Part shown: positions 42,337 to 50,578 of the stretch, in pieces
Layout of the letters: every line of letters begins with the position of its first letter
Numbering within the stretch: position 1 is the first letter of the stretch
DNA from: JAYPWI01 sp964629575
GTDB lineage: Bacteria > Actinomycetota > Acidimicrobiia > Acidimicrobiales > Poriferisodalaceae
Direction: 5' to 3'
NCBI GenBank assembly: GCA_964629575.1
Contig: CAZVUM010000010.1
Coordinates: 24,300-88,299, forward strand
DNA length: 64,000 bases
Made by a program: the position numbers and the translations under genes
The notes under the pieces: generated by a model
What the model was told of the DNA's origin: nothing
The model's input: only the letters and a program-made list of their open reading frames with translations
Databases searched by the model: none

Positions 42337-43547
42337 GGGTTCTCGACGGACTCCGCGTCGTGGAGCTGGCGGACGAACGCACCGCGCTCGCAGGCAAGCT
42401 GCTCGGCGACATGGGCGCAGAGGTCATCGTGGTCGAACCGCCCGGCGGGGCAACGAGCCGCGGCTTCGGTCCGTTCGCGAACGATGTGGACGACCCGGAG
42501 CGGTCGTTGTGGTGGTGGCACTACAACACGAGCAAGCGCTCGGTGGTGCTCGACCCATCGGACGAACGCGATCGGTCGGACCTCCGGGCACTGGTCCTCT
42601 CGGCAGACGTCGTGATCGAAGGCCTGGGCATCGACGGCTTGGCCGCCATAGGACTCGACGCCGGGGAGCTCTGCGGGCAGAACGAGCGCCTCATCTGGAC
42701 GTCGATCACCCACTCCGGGCGCGCCAACCCCCAGCCACCGATGACCGATCTGACGATCCTCGCCGAAGGTGGTCCGGTGTGGAGCTGCGGCTACGACGAC
42801 CAGTCGATCCCTCCGGTCCGCGGTGGTGGCAACCAGGGCTTTCACACCGGCTGCCACTACGCGGTGGCGTCGATCCTGATCGCCTTGTACTGGCGTGAGG
42901 ACTCCGGGCGCGGGCAGATCGTCGACGTGTCGATGCTCGCGGCGGCCAACGCCACCACCGAGTTCGCCACCTTGTGGTGGCTCAACGCCGAGGTCGAGAT
43001 CTACCGCCAGACCGGTCGCCATGCGCACCACTCACCGACGGAGTGGACACAGATCGAGTGCAGCGACGGGCGCTGGCTCAACACCGGGGTGCCGCCACGG
43101 CGGAAGGCCGAGTTCCAGGCGCTGCGTTCGTGGGTCGACCAGCTCGGCCTCACCGACGCCTGCCCCACCTACTCGCTGCTCGAGCTCGGAGATCAGTACG
43201 AGCAGATCTCGATCCTGTCGCTCGATGAGGATCCGCTGGCAGCGGAGGTCTTTCAGGCAGGGCGGGCGACGATCGAGTTCCTGGCCCAACACCTCGGCGC
43301 CCAAGACTTGTTCGAAGGTCTGCAGGGTATGGGAATGGCCTGCGGCGTGATCAACTCGCCCGAGGAGATGATGGCGGACCCGCACTTCATCGCCAGGGGC
43401 TTTCCGGTCGAGATCGAGGGAGCCGATGGATCGGCGTACACCGCGCCGGGCGCGCCGTACCTCTTCGGCGCGACGCCGTGGGCCACTCGACGGGCGCCGC
43501 TGGTGGGGGAGGATCAGGGCCTGCTCGACGAGCTCCGGGCTCCGTGA
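42333..43547 (+). CDS. family III CoA transferase (CaiB/BaiF), second of a pair
   Basis: A 404-residue paralogue. It starts RVLDGLRVVELADERTALAG, has YNTSKRSVVLD, and GRGQIVDVSMLAAAN at the active site, where Ala replaces the nucleophilic Asp. So this subunit probably cannot form the acyl-enzyme intermediate by itself. Coupled to the first copy (GTGA at 42333) and to the compact P450 downstream (GTGA at 43544). Heteromeric pairs such as benzylsuccinate CoA transferase BbsEF are a precedent. Confidence 0.92.
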   Translation: MRVLDGLRVVELADERTALAGKLLGDMGAEVIVVEPPGGATSRGFGPFANDVDDPERSLWWWHYNTSKRSVVLDPSDERDRSDLRALVLSADVVIEGLGIDGLAAIGLDAGELCGQNERLIWTSITHSGRANPQPPMTDLTILAEGGPVWSCGYDDQSIPPVRGGGNQGFHTGCHYAVASILIALYWREDSGRGQIVDVSMLAAANATTEFATLWWLNAEVEIYRQTGRHAHHSPTEWTQIECSDGRWLNTGVPPRRKAEFQALRSWVDQLGLTDACPTYSLLELGDQYEQISILSLDEDPLAAEVFQAGRATIEFLAQHLGAQDLFEGLQGMGMACGVINSPEEMMADPHFIARGFPVEIEGADGSAYTAPGAPYLFGATPWATRRAPLVGEDQGLLDELRAP

Positions 43548-44272
43548 CTTCGCCGGCCGCGGCGGTCACTCTCGAACAGCTGGCAGATGATCAGGCAACG
43601 GTGTGGCTCGTAGCTCGCCTCGCTGCCGCCGGCGGGGGCGACTTCGGTGAGAACGTCGCCCGCCCGTTGGCCGTGTCGGCGATGTGCCGCTCCCTGGGGC
43701 TCGACCTCTCGCTCGCACCACAGCTCGACGGGTGGTACCGGGTCATCGCCGCTTCGGTCGAGGACGGGGGCGACGGTCGTGCGGTCTCGGGTGCGGCGGC
43801 CGAGGCGATGATCGGCAACGCAGCCTGGTCGCTGGTCCGGGAGCCAGGGTTGATCCGGAGGGTGAGAGCCGACCCCGAGTTGATCTCGCGGGTCGTCGAC
43901 GAGTCGACCCGGTTGTTCCCGGCTGCCGCTTCGGTTCACCGCTACACGACCCGGGCCGTCGAGTTGGCAGGTGTCAGGCTGCCCAGCGGGGCGTTTGTCG
44001 ACGTGTCCCTCCTCGCCGCGAATCGGGACCCTCAGGTGTTCGATCACTCCGACCGCTTCGACGTCACCCGGACCAACCTCCGGGACCAGCTCACCTTCGC
44101 CCGCGGACCTCACATGTGCATCGGGATTGGCCTCGCGCGCCACGAGGCTCAGGTGGCGCTGCAGGCGATGCTGGATGTGGGCGGCCAGGTTCGGTTGGGA
44201 CACGACGCAGTCGGGCCACACGGCCACACCTTCGTTCGTCCGCGACGGCTCTCGGTGGTGGTCGACGGGTGA
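43544..44272 (+). CDS. compact (N-terminally short) cytochrome P450-like protein
   Basis: A 242-residue protein with the C-terminal P450 core: ExxR as Glu120/Arg123 (DESTRLFP), the meander RFDVTRTNLRD, and the haem loop FARGPHMCIG with Cys192. About 150 N-terminal residues of a normal P450 are lacking. The helix I zone (GAAAEAMIGNAAWSL) has no AGxDT motif, so oxygen activation would be unusual. It starts at GTG 43544, overlapping the CoA-transferase stop, and has no frameshift or stop inside. It may be a decayed gene or a non-monooxygenase haem protein. Confidence 0.75.
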   Translation: MTSPAAAVTLEQLADDQATVWLVARLAAAGGGDFGENVARPLAVSAMCRSLGLDLSLAPQLDGWYRVIAASVEDGGDGRAVSGAAAEAMIGNAAWSLVREPGLIRRVRADPELISRVVDESTRLFPAAASVHRYTTRAVELAGVRLPSGAFVDVSLLAANRDPQVFDHSDRFDVTRTNLRDQLTFARGPHMCIGIGLARHEAQVALQAMLDVGGQVRLGHDAVGPHGHTFVRPRRLSVVVDG

Positions 44273-44312
44273 TGGCGGGTCGAGTCGTTCTGTATCGGAA
44301 TCGGTGCGGAAC

Positions 44313-44335
44313 GACTCCGCCGGGGAGGCGGAGTC
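44313..44335. terminator. hairpin between convergent P450-like and carbonic anhydrase genes
   Basis: GACTCCGCC (44313-44321) and GGCGGAGTC (44327-44335) form a perfect 9-bp stem with a 5-base loop, followed by ACAAA. A further perfect 16-bp palindrome CGGACACCGGTGTCCG lies at 44341-44356. Both are in the 118-base convergent gap. Confidence 0.6.
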
Positions 44336-44390
44336 ACAAACGGACACCGGTGTCCGGGAACCACTCGACCTTCGGCGGAACCGGTCCGGA

Positions 44391-44900
44391 TCAGTCGACT
44401 GGCTTCAGGAGGCCGTCGGTCACGTCGTAGACGAACCCGCGGATGAGTTCCTTGTGTGCGAGGAACGGCGTCACACGGAGACGCTGAATCGACTGCCGTA
44501 CATCGACGAACGGGTCCGTGAACGATTCGACCGACCAACGGGGCTTGATCCCGAGCTCCTGCTCGAGGTCCTGCTTGAATTCGTCCTCGTTGACTTTCTG
44601 GAGGCCGCAGTCGGTGTGATGGACCAGGATGATCTCCCGCGTCCCGAGGAGCCGCTGGGACAAGCACAGAGACCGGATCACGTCATCGGTCACGATCCCA
44701 CCGGCGTTTCGGATGATGTGCGCCTCGCCATGGTCGAGACCCAAGACCGCGAAAGCATCGATCCGAGAGTCCATGCAGGCGACGACCGCCAGCTGACGGG
44801 TCGGCTGCACCTGGAGTGAGCCGAAGTCGAACGTCTCGGCGTAGCGCTGATTGTTTCCCAGCAGTTCGCCGACATTGGGGGTGAATGCATCCTCAGGCAC
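44391..44900 (-). CDS. beta-carbonic anhydrase
   Basis: A 169-residue enzyme for CO2/bicarbonate interconversion. Zinc ligands: Cys42 in ACMDSRID (with the Asp44-Arg46 dyad), His95 and Cys98 in HHTDCG. HIIRNAGG is the conserved strand after the first ligand. The short plant-distant type is common in actinobacteria. GTG 44900 is chosen so that the chain begins 40 residues before the first zinc ligand; the longer reading crosses into the divergent MarR gene. Bicarbonate could serve the acyl-CoA carboxylase, but no linkage is shown. Confidence 0.92.
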   Translation of the reverse strand: MPEDAFTPNVGELLGNNQRYAETFDFGSLQVQPTRQLAVVACMDSRIDAFAVLGLDHGEAHIIRNAGGIVTDDVIRSLCLSQRLLGTREIILVHHTDCGLQKVNEDEFKQDLEQELGIKPRWSVESFTDPFVDVRQSIQRLRVTPFLAHKELIRGFVYDVTDGLLKPVD

Positions 44901-44918
44901 CGCGATAGGGTGCCACGG

Positions 44919-45395
44919 ATGCGCGATGAGGTCCCATGGCTCGACGACCAAGAGTCGTTGGCGTGGCGTGGCTGGATCGATGCGGCCTCGGTGATCCTTC
45001 GCCTCATCGAACAGGATCTCAAAGCCGAGTCGGGGATGACCTTCGACGACTACGAAGTGCTCGTTGAGCTGTCGGAGTCGACCAACCGGCGGATGCGCCT
45101 CGCCGATTTGGCCGATGCGGTTGTTCACTCACCGAGTCGCCTGTCCCAGCGCGTTGACCGGATGGCTGAGAAAGGTCTCGTCCGGCGCGAGCGGGACGAC
45201 GATGATCGCCGCGGCATCTGGGCGGTGCTCACCGACGAGGGTCTTGCCATCCTCGAAGCGGCGGCGCCAGCGCACGTCGTTTCGGTGCGCCGCCATCTCA
45301 TCGACCGCCTGGATCGGGACTCCATCGGTCAGTTGGCCGAGATCTTGCCCAAGCTGGTGTCCGACGTTCGTAACGAGGCGCCCAACGAAGGCTGA
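44919..45395 (+). CDS. MarR-family transcriptional regulator
   Basis: A 158-residue winged-helix protein. Helix pair: MTFDDYEVLVELSES, then MRLADLADAVVHSPSRLSQRVDRMAEKGLV (HTH, split around residue 67) and the wing RRERDDDDRRGIWAVLT with the conserved DxRG-like turn. ATG 44919 or GTG 44910 may be the start. It is divergent from the carbonic anhydrase gene with only 18 bases between the chosen starts, so it may regulate it and itself. It also precedes, convergently, the peroxidase/hydrolase operon. Confidence 0.9.
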   Translation: MRDEVPWLDDQESLAWRGWIDAASVILRLIEQDLKAESGMTFDDYEVLVELSESTNRRMRLADLADAVVHSPSRLSQRVDRMAEKGLVRRERDDDDRRGIWAVLTDEGLAILEAAAPAHVVSVRRHLIDRLDRDSIGQLAEILPKLVSDVRNEAPNEG

Positions 45396-45429
45396 TGGGC
45401 CTCAGCTGACCGACCCCGCCTGTGCGCGA

Positions 45430-46473
45430 TCACTCCGACCCGCGGCTCCACGGTGCGATCTCGACGCCAGGGGGCAGGGTTCGGGCGGCCGCATCGCTGC
45501 GCATCAAGACGCTCTCGTGGACGACGGCGCCCGCCGGGATGGGGCGGCGGTAGCCAACGGACACCGGCCACCACTTCCACCCCATGTGGTGGATCTCGCC
45601 GTCAGCGTCGCTCATCGGCTGGCTCGCGAGGCCTCGCAGCGCCGTGTCCTTGACGCGCAGCCCGCGCTCGGCGGCCGCGGACGCGACCCACTCGAGGGTG
45701 ATGTCAGCGAGCCGATGATCCGGCAGGAACGTGCCACCGACGTCTGTGTGTACGCCGGAGAACCACACCTCCTTGAAGGCACCGCTCTTCTTCTCCTCGA
45801 GTTCGTGAGCGAGAAGCTGCGGTTTGAACGGTCGGCGGCGTTCGTGGATCGACACTGCGTGACGGACGGAGCGGGCCATGGGCATCTTCGCCGTCCACGG
45901 CAGCACGAGATGCTGGCGCAGGAAACCCGTCGCGTTCACCGTGTCCCACAGGCCGACGAACTGCACCGAGTTGCGGCGCCTGCGTTCGAAGTCCGAGCGA
46001 CTGAACTGACTGCTGAAGGCGTCGGCTCGCTTCCAGACCGACTCGTCGGTTCGCCCGCCGTGCTGCCACCAGAACAGCTTGAGCGCGTACGGAACCATGT
46101 TCTCCTGCTCGGGTCGGAGAAGCCCGATCTGGTAGAGCAGGCCCGCGATCGCGCGGGCGGTGTAGGCACCGCGGCTGAAACCGAAGAGGTAGATGCGATC
46201 GCCCGGTTCGTGATGCCGCATCAGGAACTGGTAGCCCGCGACCACGTTGTGCTTGAGCCCGTAGCCTGCGGCGAGACCAGCGATCTTCGTGAGCGACCTG
46301 GTCACGCGCGTGATCGCCTTCGGGGAGGCGAGCGTCCCGACGCCGGCGTCGTACCAGACGAGCTGCTCGTCGTCGCGCCCGAGCATCTCGAAGAGGCGGT
46401 AGACGTTGGTGTTCCCGGCGAGCTTGGGCTCATTCCCCGTACCGTCGCAGAGAACTACGAGATTCCTGGCCAC
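45430..46473 (-). CDS. DUF2235 (Tle1-like phospholipase-type) hydrolase
   Basis: A 347-residue alpha/beta hydrolase of PF09994. It starts NLVVLCDGTGNEP, the family hallmark; the nucleophile elbow is GFSRGAYTAR (Ser in GxSxG, about residue 100); GLWDTVNATG and GVHTDVGGTF supply the Asp and the second conserved block. The bacterial Tle1 effectors with this domain are phospholipases A; others are of unknown function. No signal or secretion (VgrG/PAAR) domain is present. It begins 21 bases after the stop of the alpha-dioxygenase-like gene and is surely in its operon, so lipid release for peroxidation is a natural proposal. Confidence 0.9.
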   Translation of the reverse strand: MARNLVVLCDGTGNEPKLAGNTNVYRLFEMLGRDDEQLVWYDAGVGTLASPKAITRVTRSLTKIAGLAAGYGLKHNVVAGYQFLMRHHEPGDRIYLFGFSRGAYTARAIAGLLYQIGLLRPEQENMVPYALKLFWWQHGGRTDESVWKRADAFSSQFSRSDFERRRRNSVQFVGLWDTVNATGFLRQHLVLPWTAKMPMARSVRHAVSIHERRRPFKPQLLAHELEEKKSGAFKEVWFSGVHTDVGGTFLPDHRLADITLEWVASAAAERGLRVKDTALRGLASQPMSDADGEIHHMGWKWWPVSVGYRRPIPAGAVVHESVLMRSDAAARTLPPGVEIAPWSRGSE

Positions 46474-46494
46474 TTCAGCCCTCTCGCGTTGTGT

Positions 46495-48861
46495 TCACCG
46501 ATGTGCGTCGCCGCGCCACGGATCCTTCGCGAGGTCGGGGTCGTACTCGCGCAGCGGGTGTCGGTTGGGATCGAGCCATGCCTCGTCATCCCAGGGTTCA
46601 AATGCGTTGGTGACATTGGCGAGCCCGGTGTTGGCCAGCTCGGGGTGGTGTCGGAGGATCACCGTCTTCAACGATGCCTCGTCCACCCATGCCATCCCTT
46701 CCGGGGTATACACCTCCGGGCGATAGTCGTCGGTGTAGAAGCGGTCGGCCTGAAGGCGTCGACTGGCATTGAGGATAAAGATCTGGAACATCGTTTCGCC
46801 GAAGCCGAACCTGGTGGGCCTCCGGGTAGCTGTGTCCTCGGCGAGCGTTCCGATCATCAGGTCGAGGCTCTCGACGTTGTCGCCGTACACCTCGCGCAGG
46901 GTGTCCACCACGTCGAGGTCGTCGGTGAGGTCCTCGAATTCGCGGATCGGGTTGAGTCCCAGTTGGCGGCGAAACTCGTTGTATCGGGGAACACCGCGCT
47001 CACGCGCCCGGAGTACGTCGATGGCCCCCAGGTCGAAGACCGGGTTGCCTGGCACCGTCAGCTCCTGCATGAACCGCGGGTAGTTGTTCAGGACGAGCTG
47101 CCCGGGGTGCTGCTTTCCGAACGAGAAAAACAGGTTCGCCATCCCAAAGCGCGCACTCATGGCCGGCGACGACGCCTGCCGAGTCGCGGGCACCGGGATG
47201 TCCTCGACTTTCTCGCCGGTGACGTGGTCGCGAATTTCGAGCGATTCGGGAAGCAGCGAGTGCAGGCGATACACCTCGACGAACTCTTCGGCGAGCCCAA
47301 AGGGTGAGTCGTGCCGGTTGATGGCGTTGCCGACCAGCCCACCGAGCTCCGGGTTGGCCACATTGAACGTGGCGACGGTCTTGCGGTGCTCGGGCTTGCG
47401 GAACTTGTAGGTCAGCAGTCCGTACCAGTTCGAGTTGAGCCCGATCGCGAGCCCCTCGTTGGGGAGGATGGCGGGCGTCCATTCGATGGTGTGGATCTTC
47501 GCCATCACGGCTGCGTTGACCAGCCGGGCCACGTTGAACAACCGCTCGTCGCCCCAGTCGGGGTAGTTCTCAGCCAAGTGGTCGCAGATGGCGTTGTGCT
47601 CTCGGGCGAAGAGCGTATGCATCATCGATAGCCCGACCCACCAGTTGCGCAGAAAGCCGGTGTCCTCCACGCCGTCGGGTCGGATCGGAAGCGTTCCGTC
47701 TGCGAGCAGCGTGAGCCTGCCTCCCTCGAAGCTGCGAAGCCTGTCCTGGGTCTCCTGGTCGCTGCCGTAGAGCTGTGAGCCGTCCCACCAGTGGGTCACT
47801 TCGTTGACGAACGTCACGGGCGTCGTCTCGCCGCTCTCCTGCCTGGTCGGGTCCGGTTGCGTTCTTCCGATCCGGATGCTGCCCTGCTCGAAGCGTCGCC
47901 GGGCGGGATCGTCGTCGTCGAGCGGGATCTCGATGGTCTCGTCGAGCATCACCTCGCCATGGTTGACCCAGTCGTGGTTCATGAACTGGATCCAGTTGGC
48001 GGCGAGGAGATTGAGGAACGGAACCGTCTTGGGATCGCCGTCGCGCGTCAACAACCGTCGACTGATGAGACGTGGGTTCGGCTCGAGGAGGTCAGTGTCG
48101 TCAGCCGGCCGGATCACAGACTTCTCGACATTGCGCGGAAAGCGCGTCCCGGCGGCACCCTCGAGCGGATTCTCGAGCCGGTTCCAGCTGCCGTCCGCGG
48201 TGCGATAGCGCGTCACTCCTGCGGGCCGCTCGAGATCGGGTGGCGCGAAGCCGGTCATGACTCCAGGCGGGTACGTGTCGTGAAGGCAGTGCTCGTTCAG
48301 CTGTTCGCGCATGTGCGCGAGCGTGAGGATCCCGGGGTAGAGCCGTTTGTGATACCAGTTCGTCCACACCGCGTCTCGGTAGCGCCGCCCGACGACCTTG
48401 GTGATGGTGTCGAACACGACGCCGCCGAGATTCCCGATGGTGTGGCCGACGCGGTAGCGCAGCCGCTCCCAGACCGTGCGGCGGTGGCCCGATTGCGGTG
48501 GGTGGGGCACACGGGGAGTGCTCCGACCGTGGAGCAGGGTGTCCCGATCGAAGAACTCCAGCGGCGGGACATAGACATCGAGCCGTGCGTCGAGGTTCAT
48601 CTGGCACTGATGCGTCAGCTGCTGGAGATCAGCGTTGTCGGGTCGCAGCTCGAGAGCCGCGCGAAGGTGTTTGAGCGCATCGTCGTAGCTCTCAGTCCGA
48701 AAGAGCGCGACCCCGAGGAGCGCGGCGACCTCACCTCGCTCGTCCTTCTCGGCCCGGCTCAGAAGGTCGACGGCAGCGTGCGGGCGACCTTCATGAAGCA
48801 GCCGCCGGCCCTCTTCGCAGATCTGCTGCCAGTCCCCCGCGTCGCTCCCGCTGCTCACCAT
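46495..48861 (-). CDS. TPR-fused haem peroxidase of the fatty-acid alpha-dioxygenase/cyclooxygenase family
   Basis: A 788-residue protein from ATG 48861. Residues 10-90 form about two TPR units (RRLLHEGRPHAAVDLLSRA, LGVALFRTESYDDALKHL). The rest is an animal-type haem peroxidase closest in motif to plant alpha-dioxygenase: distal His296 in FMNHDWVNHG, THWWDGSQLYGS, REHNAICDHLAENYPDW, AKIHTIEWTPAIL, and VYRLHSLLP, with the proximal His534 and, three residues earlier, the catalytic-radical Tyr531. Such enzymes add O2 to fatty acids. There is no signal peptide. It is divergent from the lipoxygenase-like gene and followed by the DUF2235 hydrolase. Confidence 0.9.
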   Translation of the reverse strand: MVSSGSDAGDWQQICEEGRRLLHEGRPHAAVDLLSRAEKDERGEVAALLGVALFRTESYDDALKHLRAALELRPDNADLQQLTHQCQMNLDARLDVYVPPLEFFDRDTLLHGRSTPRVPHPPQSGHRRTVWERLRYRVGHTIGNLGGVVFDTITKVVGRRYRDAVWTNWYHKRLYPGILTLAHMREQLNEHCLHDTYPPGVMTGFAPPDLERPAGVTRYRTADGSWNRLENPLEGAAGTRFPRNVEKSVIRPADDTDLLEPNPRLISRRLLTRDGDPKTVPFLNLLAANWIQFMNHDWVNHGEVMLDETIEIPLDDDDPARRRFEQGSIRIGRTQPDPTRQESGETTPVTFVNEVTHWWDGSQLYGSDQETQDRLRSFEGGRLTLLADGTLPIRPDGVEDTGFLRNWWVGLSMMHTLFAREHNAICDHLAENYPDWGDERLFNVARLVNAAVMAKIHTIEWTPAILPNEGLAIGLNSNWYGLLTYKFRKPEHRKTVATFNVANPELGGLVGNAINRHDSPFGLAEEFVEVYRLHSLLPESLEIRDHVTGEKVEDIPVPATRQASSPAMSARFGMANLFFSFGKQHPGQLVLNNYPRFMQELTVPGNPVFDLGAIDVLRARERGVPRYNEFRRQLGLNPIREFEDLTDDLDVVDTLREVYGDNVESLDLMIGTLAEDTATRRPTRFGFGETMFQIFILNASRRLQADRFYTDDYRPEVYTPEGMAWVDEASLKTVILRHHPELANTGLANVTNAFEPWDDEAWLDPNRHPLREYDPDLAKDPWRGDAHR

Positions 48862-49012
48862 GGCCTCCCCCCTGAGGCGCGACTGCGTCGCTCGCCCGCG
48901 GCCCCGCCAGCGTGGGCGCAACGTAGCACGGCCTGGAGAGGACCCCCGCAGCGTGGATTAGGGTCGTCGCGGGTGTTGCCTGGGCGCATCACCGTGTTGG
49001 GAGGCCATCCTC

Positions 49013-50566
49013 GTGTCCGCCGCGAGTTCGTCCGCATCGAGGACACCACGTGGATCGCGCGACGGCTCGCTGCGCTGGCGAATGCGGCGTGGGTTCTGGA
49101 ATTGGCTCTCCGTGTTCAAGTTCGAGCATCAGGAGCCGTCGCCGATCTCGGTTCCCGCCGAGTCCAAGAATCCGCCGCGCCTCATTCCCTTCGAGGAGAA
49201 GTTCGGCGGGATTCCAGTTCCGTCCCTGCTCGTCGCGGACCGGATCCCTCGCGACGAGGCGAATCCGCTGCGGCAGAAGTTCACCCGCGTGCAGCGTCGG
49301 CTTCTGCGTTGGATCTCCCCGATGCAGTCGGGGCTGTCACAGGTCGCCGACGATGCGATCGCAGCGCTTGACACCGCGTACACATCGTCGCACCGTCGCT
49401 GTTTCCGCACGCCGAAGCGGACTCCGGCCGATCTTGGGGAGCTCGCCGTCGCCAGCCCGTACGCGTACCTCCTCGAGGGGAAGGGACCTGGTCAGTTCCG
49501 CTGGGACGTGTCGGTGATGCGTGAGGTCCCGTGCCACGGAGGGGTGCTCCAACCCGGTGCGACGGTCGATTTCGAGGCCGTGTCGACCGGTGTCCTCCGA
49601 CCGGTGCGCATCGAAACGGTGTTGGGGGTGTCGTCGCCCGGCGACCACGACTGGGAACGGTCGACCCGCTTGGCGGTATCGTCGATCTCCGCCTACACGT
49701 CGATGGTGCGCCACTTCAACTGGTTGCACCTGACCTGTGCGGGACCGCTCGAGGCCGTGACGCGGATGCATCTCCGCGCCGATCACCCCGTCAGGCGGCT
49801 GCTCTGGTACCACGTGTACGGCACCCACTACAGCAATGATCTGGTGACCGAAGTGCAGATGGGTCCCGGCGGCGACTTCGACTCGATCTTCGGCCTCACG
49901 CACTCGGGCATCTGCGAGCTGTTCGAGGCCACCACTGGTGACTTCGATCTCGCGGCCATCAATCCGGTTCTCGACGCCGCCCGCCGCGGTATCGGAGGAG
50001 ACGACATCGCCACTCCGGCGATCGACAGTTGGACCGAGCTGTACCAGGTCTGTCACCGCCACTGCGCTCGCTACCTCGCGGTGTACTACGGATCGGACGA
50101 CGATGTCCGCGCGGACTCACAGCTCGCCGACTGGGTCGGATGGCTGGACGAGGTGCTGCCCAACGGCGTGGGATCGGTGACCGGTGGAGAGAGAACGCTG
50201 GCCGCCGTCGCTGAGCTGACCGCGACGATCATCTACCTCGCGACGGTGGAGCACGAGATCACCGGGTCGGGTCTGTGGGACTACCAGCTCTGGACCGACC
50301 TGTCTCCGGCACGCCTGTACCGCGATGGAAGCCGAGTCCCCGTCGACGTCTACCAGCGGCTGGTGAACGCCAACTTCAACCTGAACGTGCACAGAGCACG
50401 CCTGCTGGATGACGGCATGGTCGCGATGGCGCTCGACGATCGTGGGGCCCAGGCCTTCATCGACTTCCAGCAGGACCTGCTGAACGTCCAGGCGCGGATG
50501 GATCAGCTCAGGCCTGCCCCGTGGCGTATGGAACCTCGCATGCTCAAGGCCAACATCAACGCCTGA
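49013..50566 (+). CDS. divergent lipoxygenase-like non-haem iron dioxygenase
   Basis: A 517-residue protein. It has the lipoxygenase histidine array: His234-x4-His239, then HPVRRLLWYH with His258 and His267, matching the H-x4-H ... H-x8-H spacing of the helix carrying iron ligands 1 and 2. The third ligand is His414 (ATVEHEITGSG), but the Asn four residues on is Gly418, and the chain ends KANINA rather than Ile. GPGGDFDSIFGLTHSG is typical of the region after ligand 2. GGGAGG is 8 bases before GTG 49013. No PLAT domain or signal peptide is clear. Substrate would be a polyunsaturated or other lipid; activity is inferred. Confidence 0.8.
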   Translation: MSAASSSASRTPRGSRDGSLRWRMRRGFWNWLSVFKFEHQEPSPISVPAESKNPPRLIPFEEKFGGIPVPSLLVADRIPRDEANPLRQKFTRVQRRLLRWISPMQSGLSQVADDAIAALDTAYTSSHRRCFRTPKRTPADLGELAVASPYAYLLEGKGPGQFRWDVSVMREVPCHGGVLQPGATVDFEAVSTGVLRPVRIETVLGVSSPGDHDWERSTRLAVSSISAYTSMVRHFNWLHLTCAGPLEAVTRMHLRADHPVRRLLWYHVYGTHYSNDLVTEVQMGPGGDFDSIFGLTHSGICELFEATTGDFDLAAINPVLDAARRGIGGDDIATPAIDSWTELYQVCHRHCARYLAVYYGSDDDVRADSQLADWVGWLDEVLPNGVGSVTGGERTLAAVAELTATIIYLATVEHEITGSGLWDYQLWTDLSPARLYRDGSRVPVDVYQRLVNANFNLNVHRARLLDDGMVAMALDDRGAQAFIDFQQDLLNVQARMDQLRPAPWRMEPRMLKANINA

Positions 50567-50578
50567 GTGGTCGTTGAA

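Noticed and set aside
45430..46473. type VI secretion effector
   Set aside because: The DUF2235 domain is Tle1-like, but there is no VgrG, PAAR, Hcp or immunity gene, and the operon partner is a haem peroxidase.
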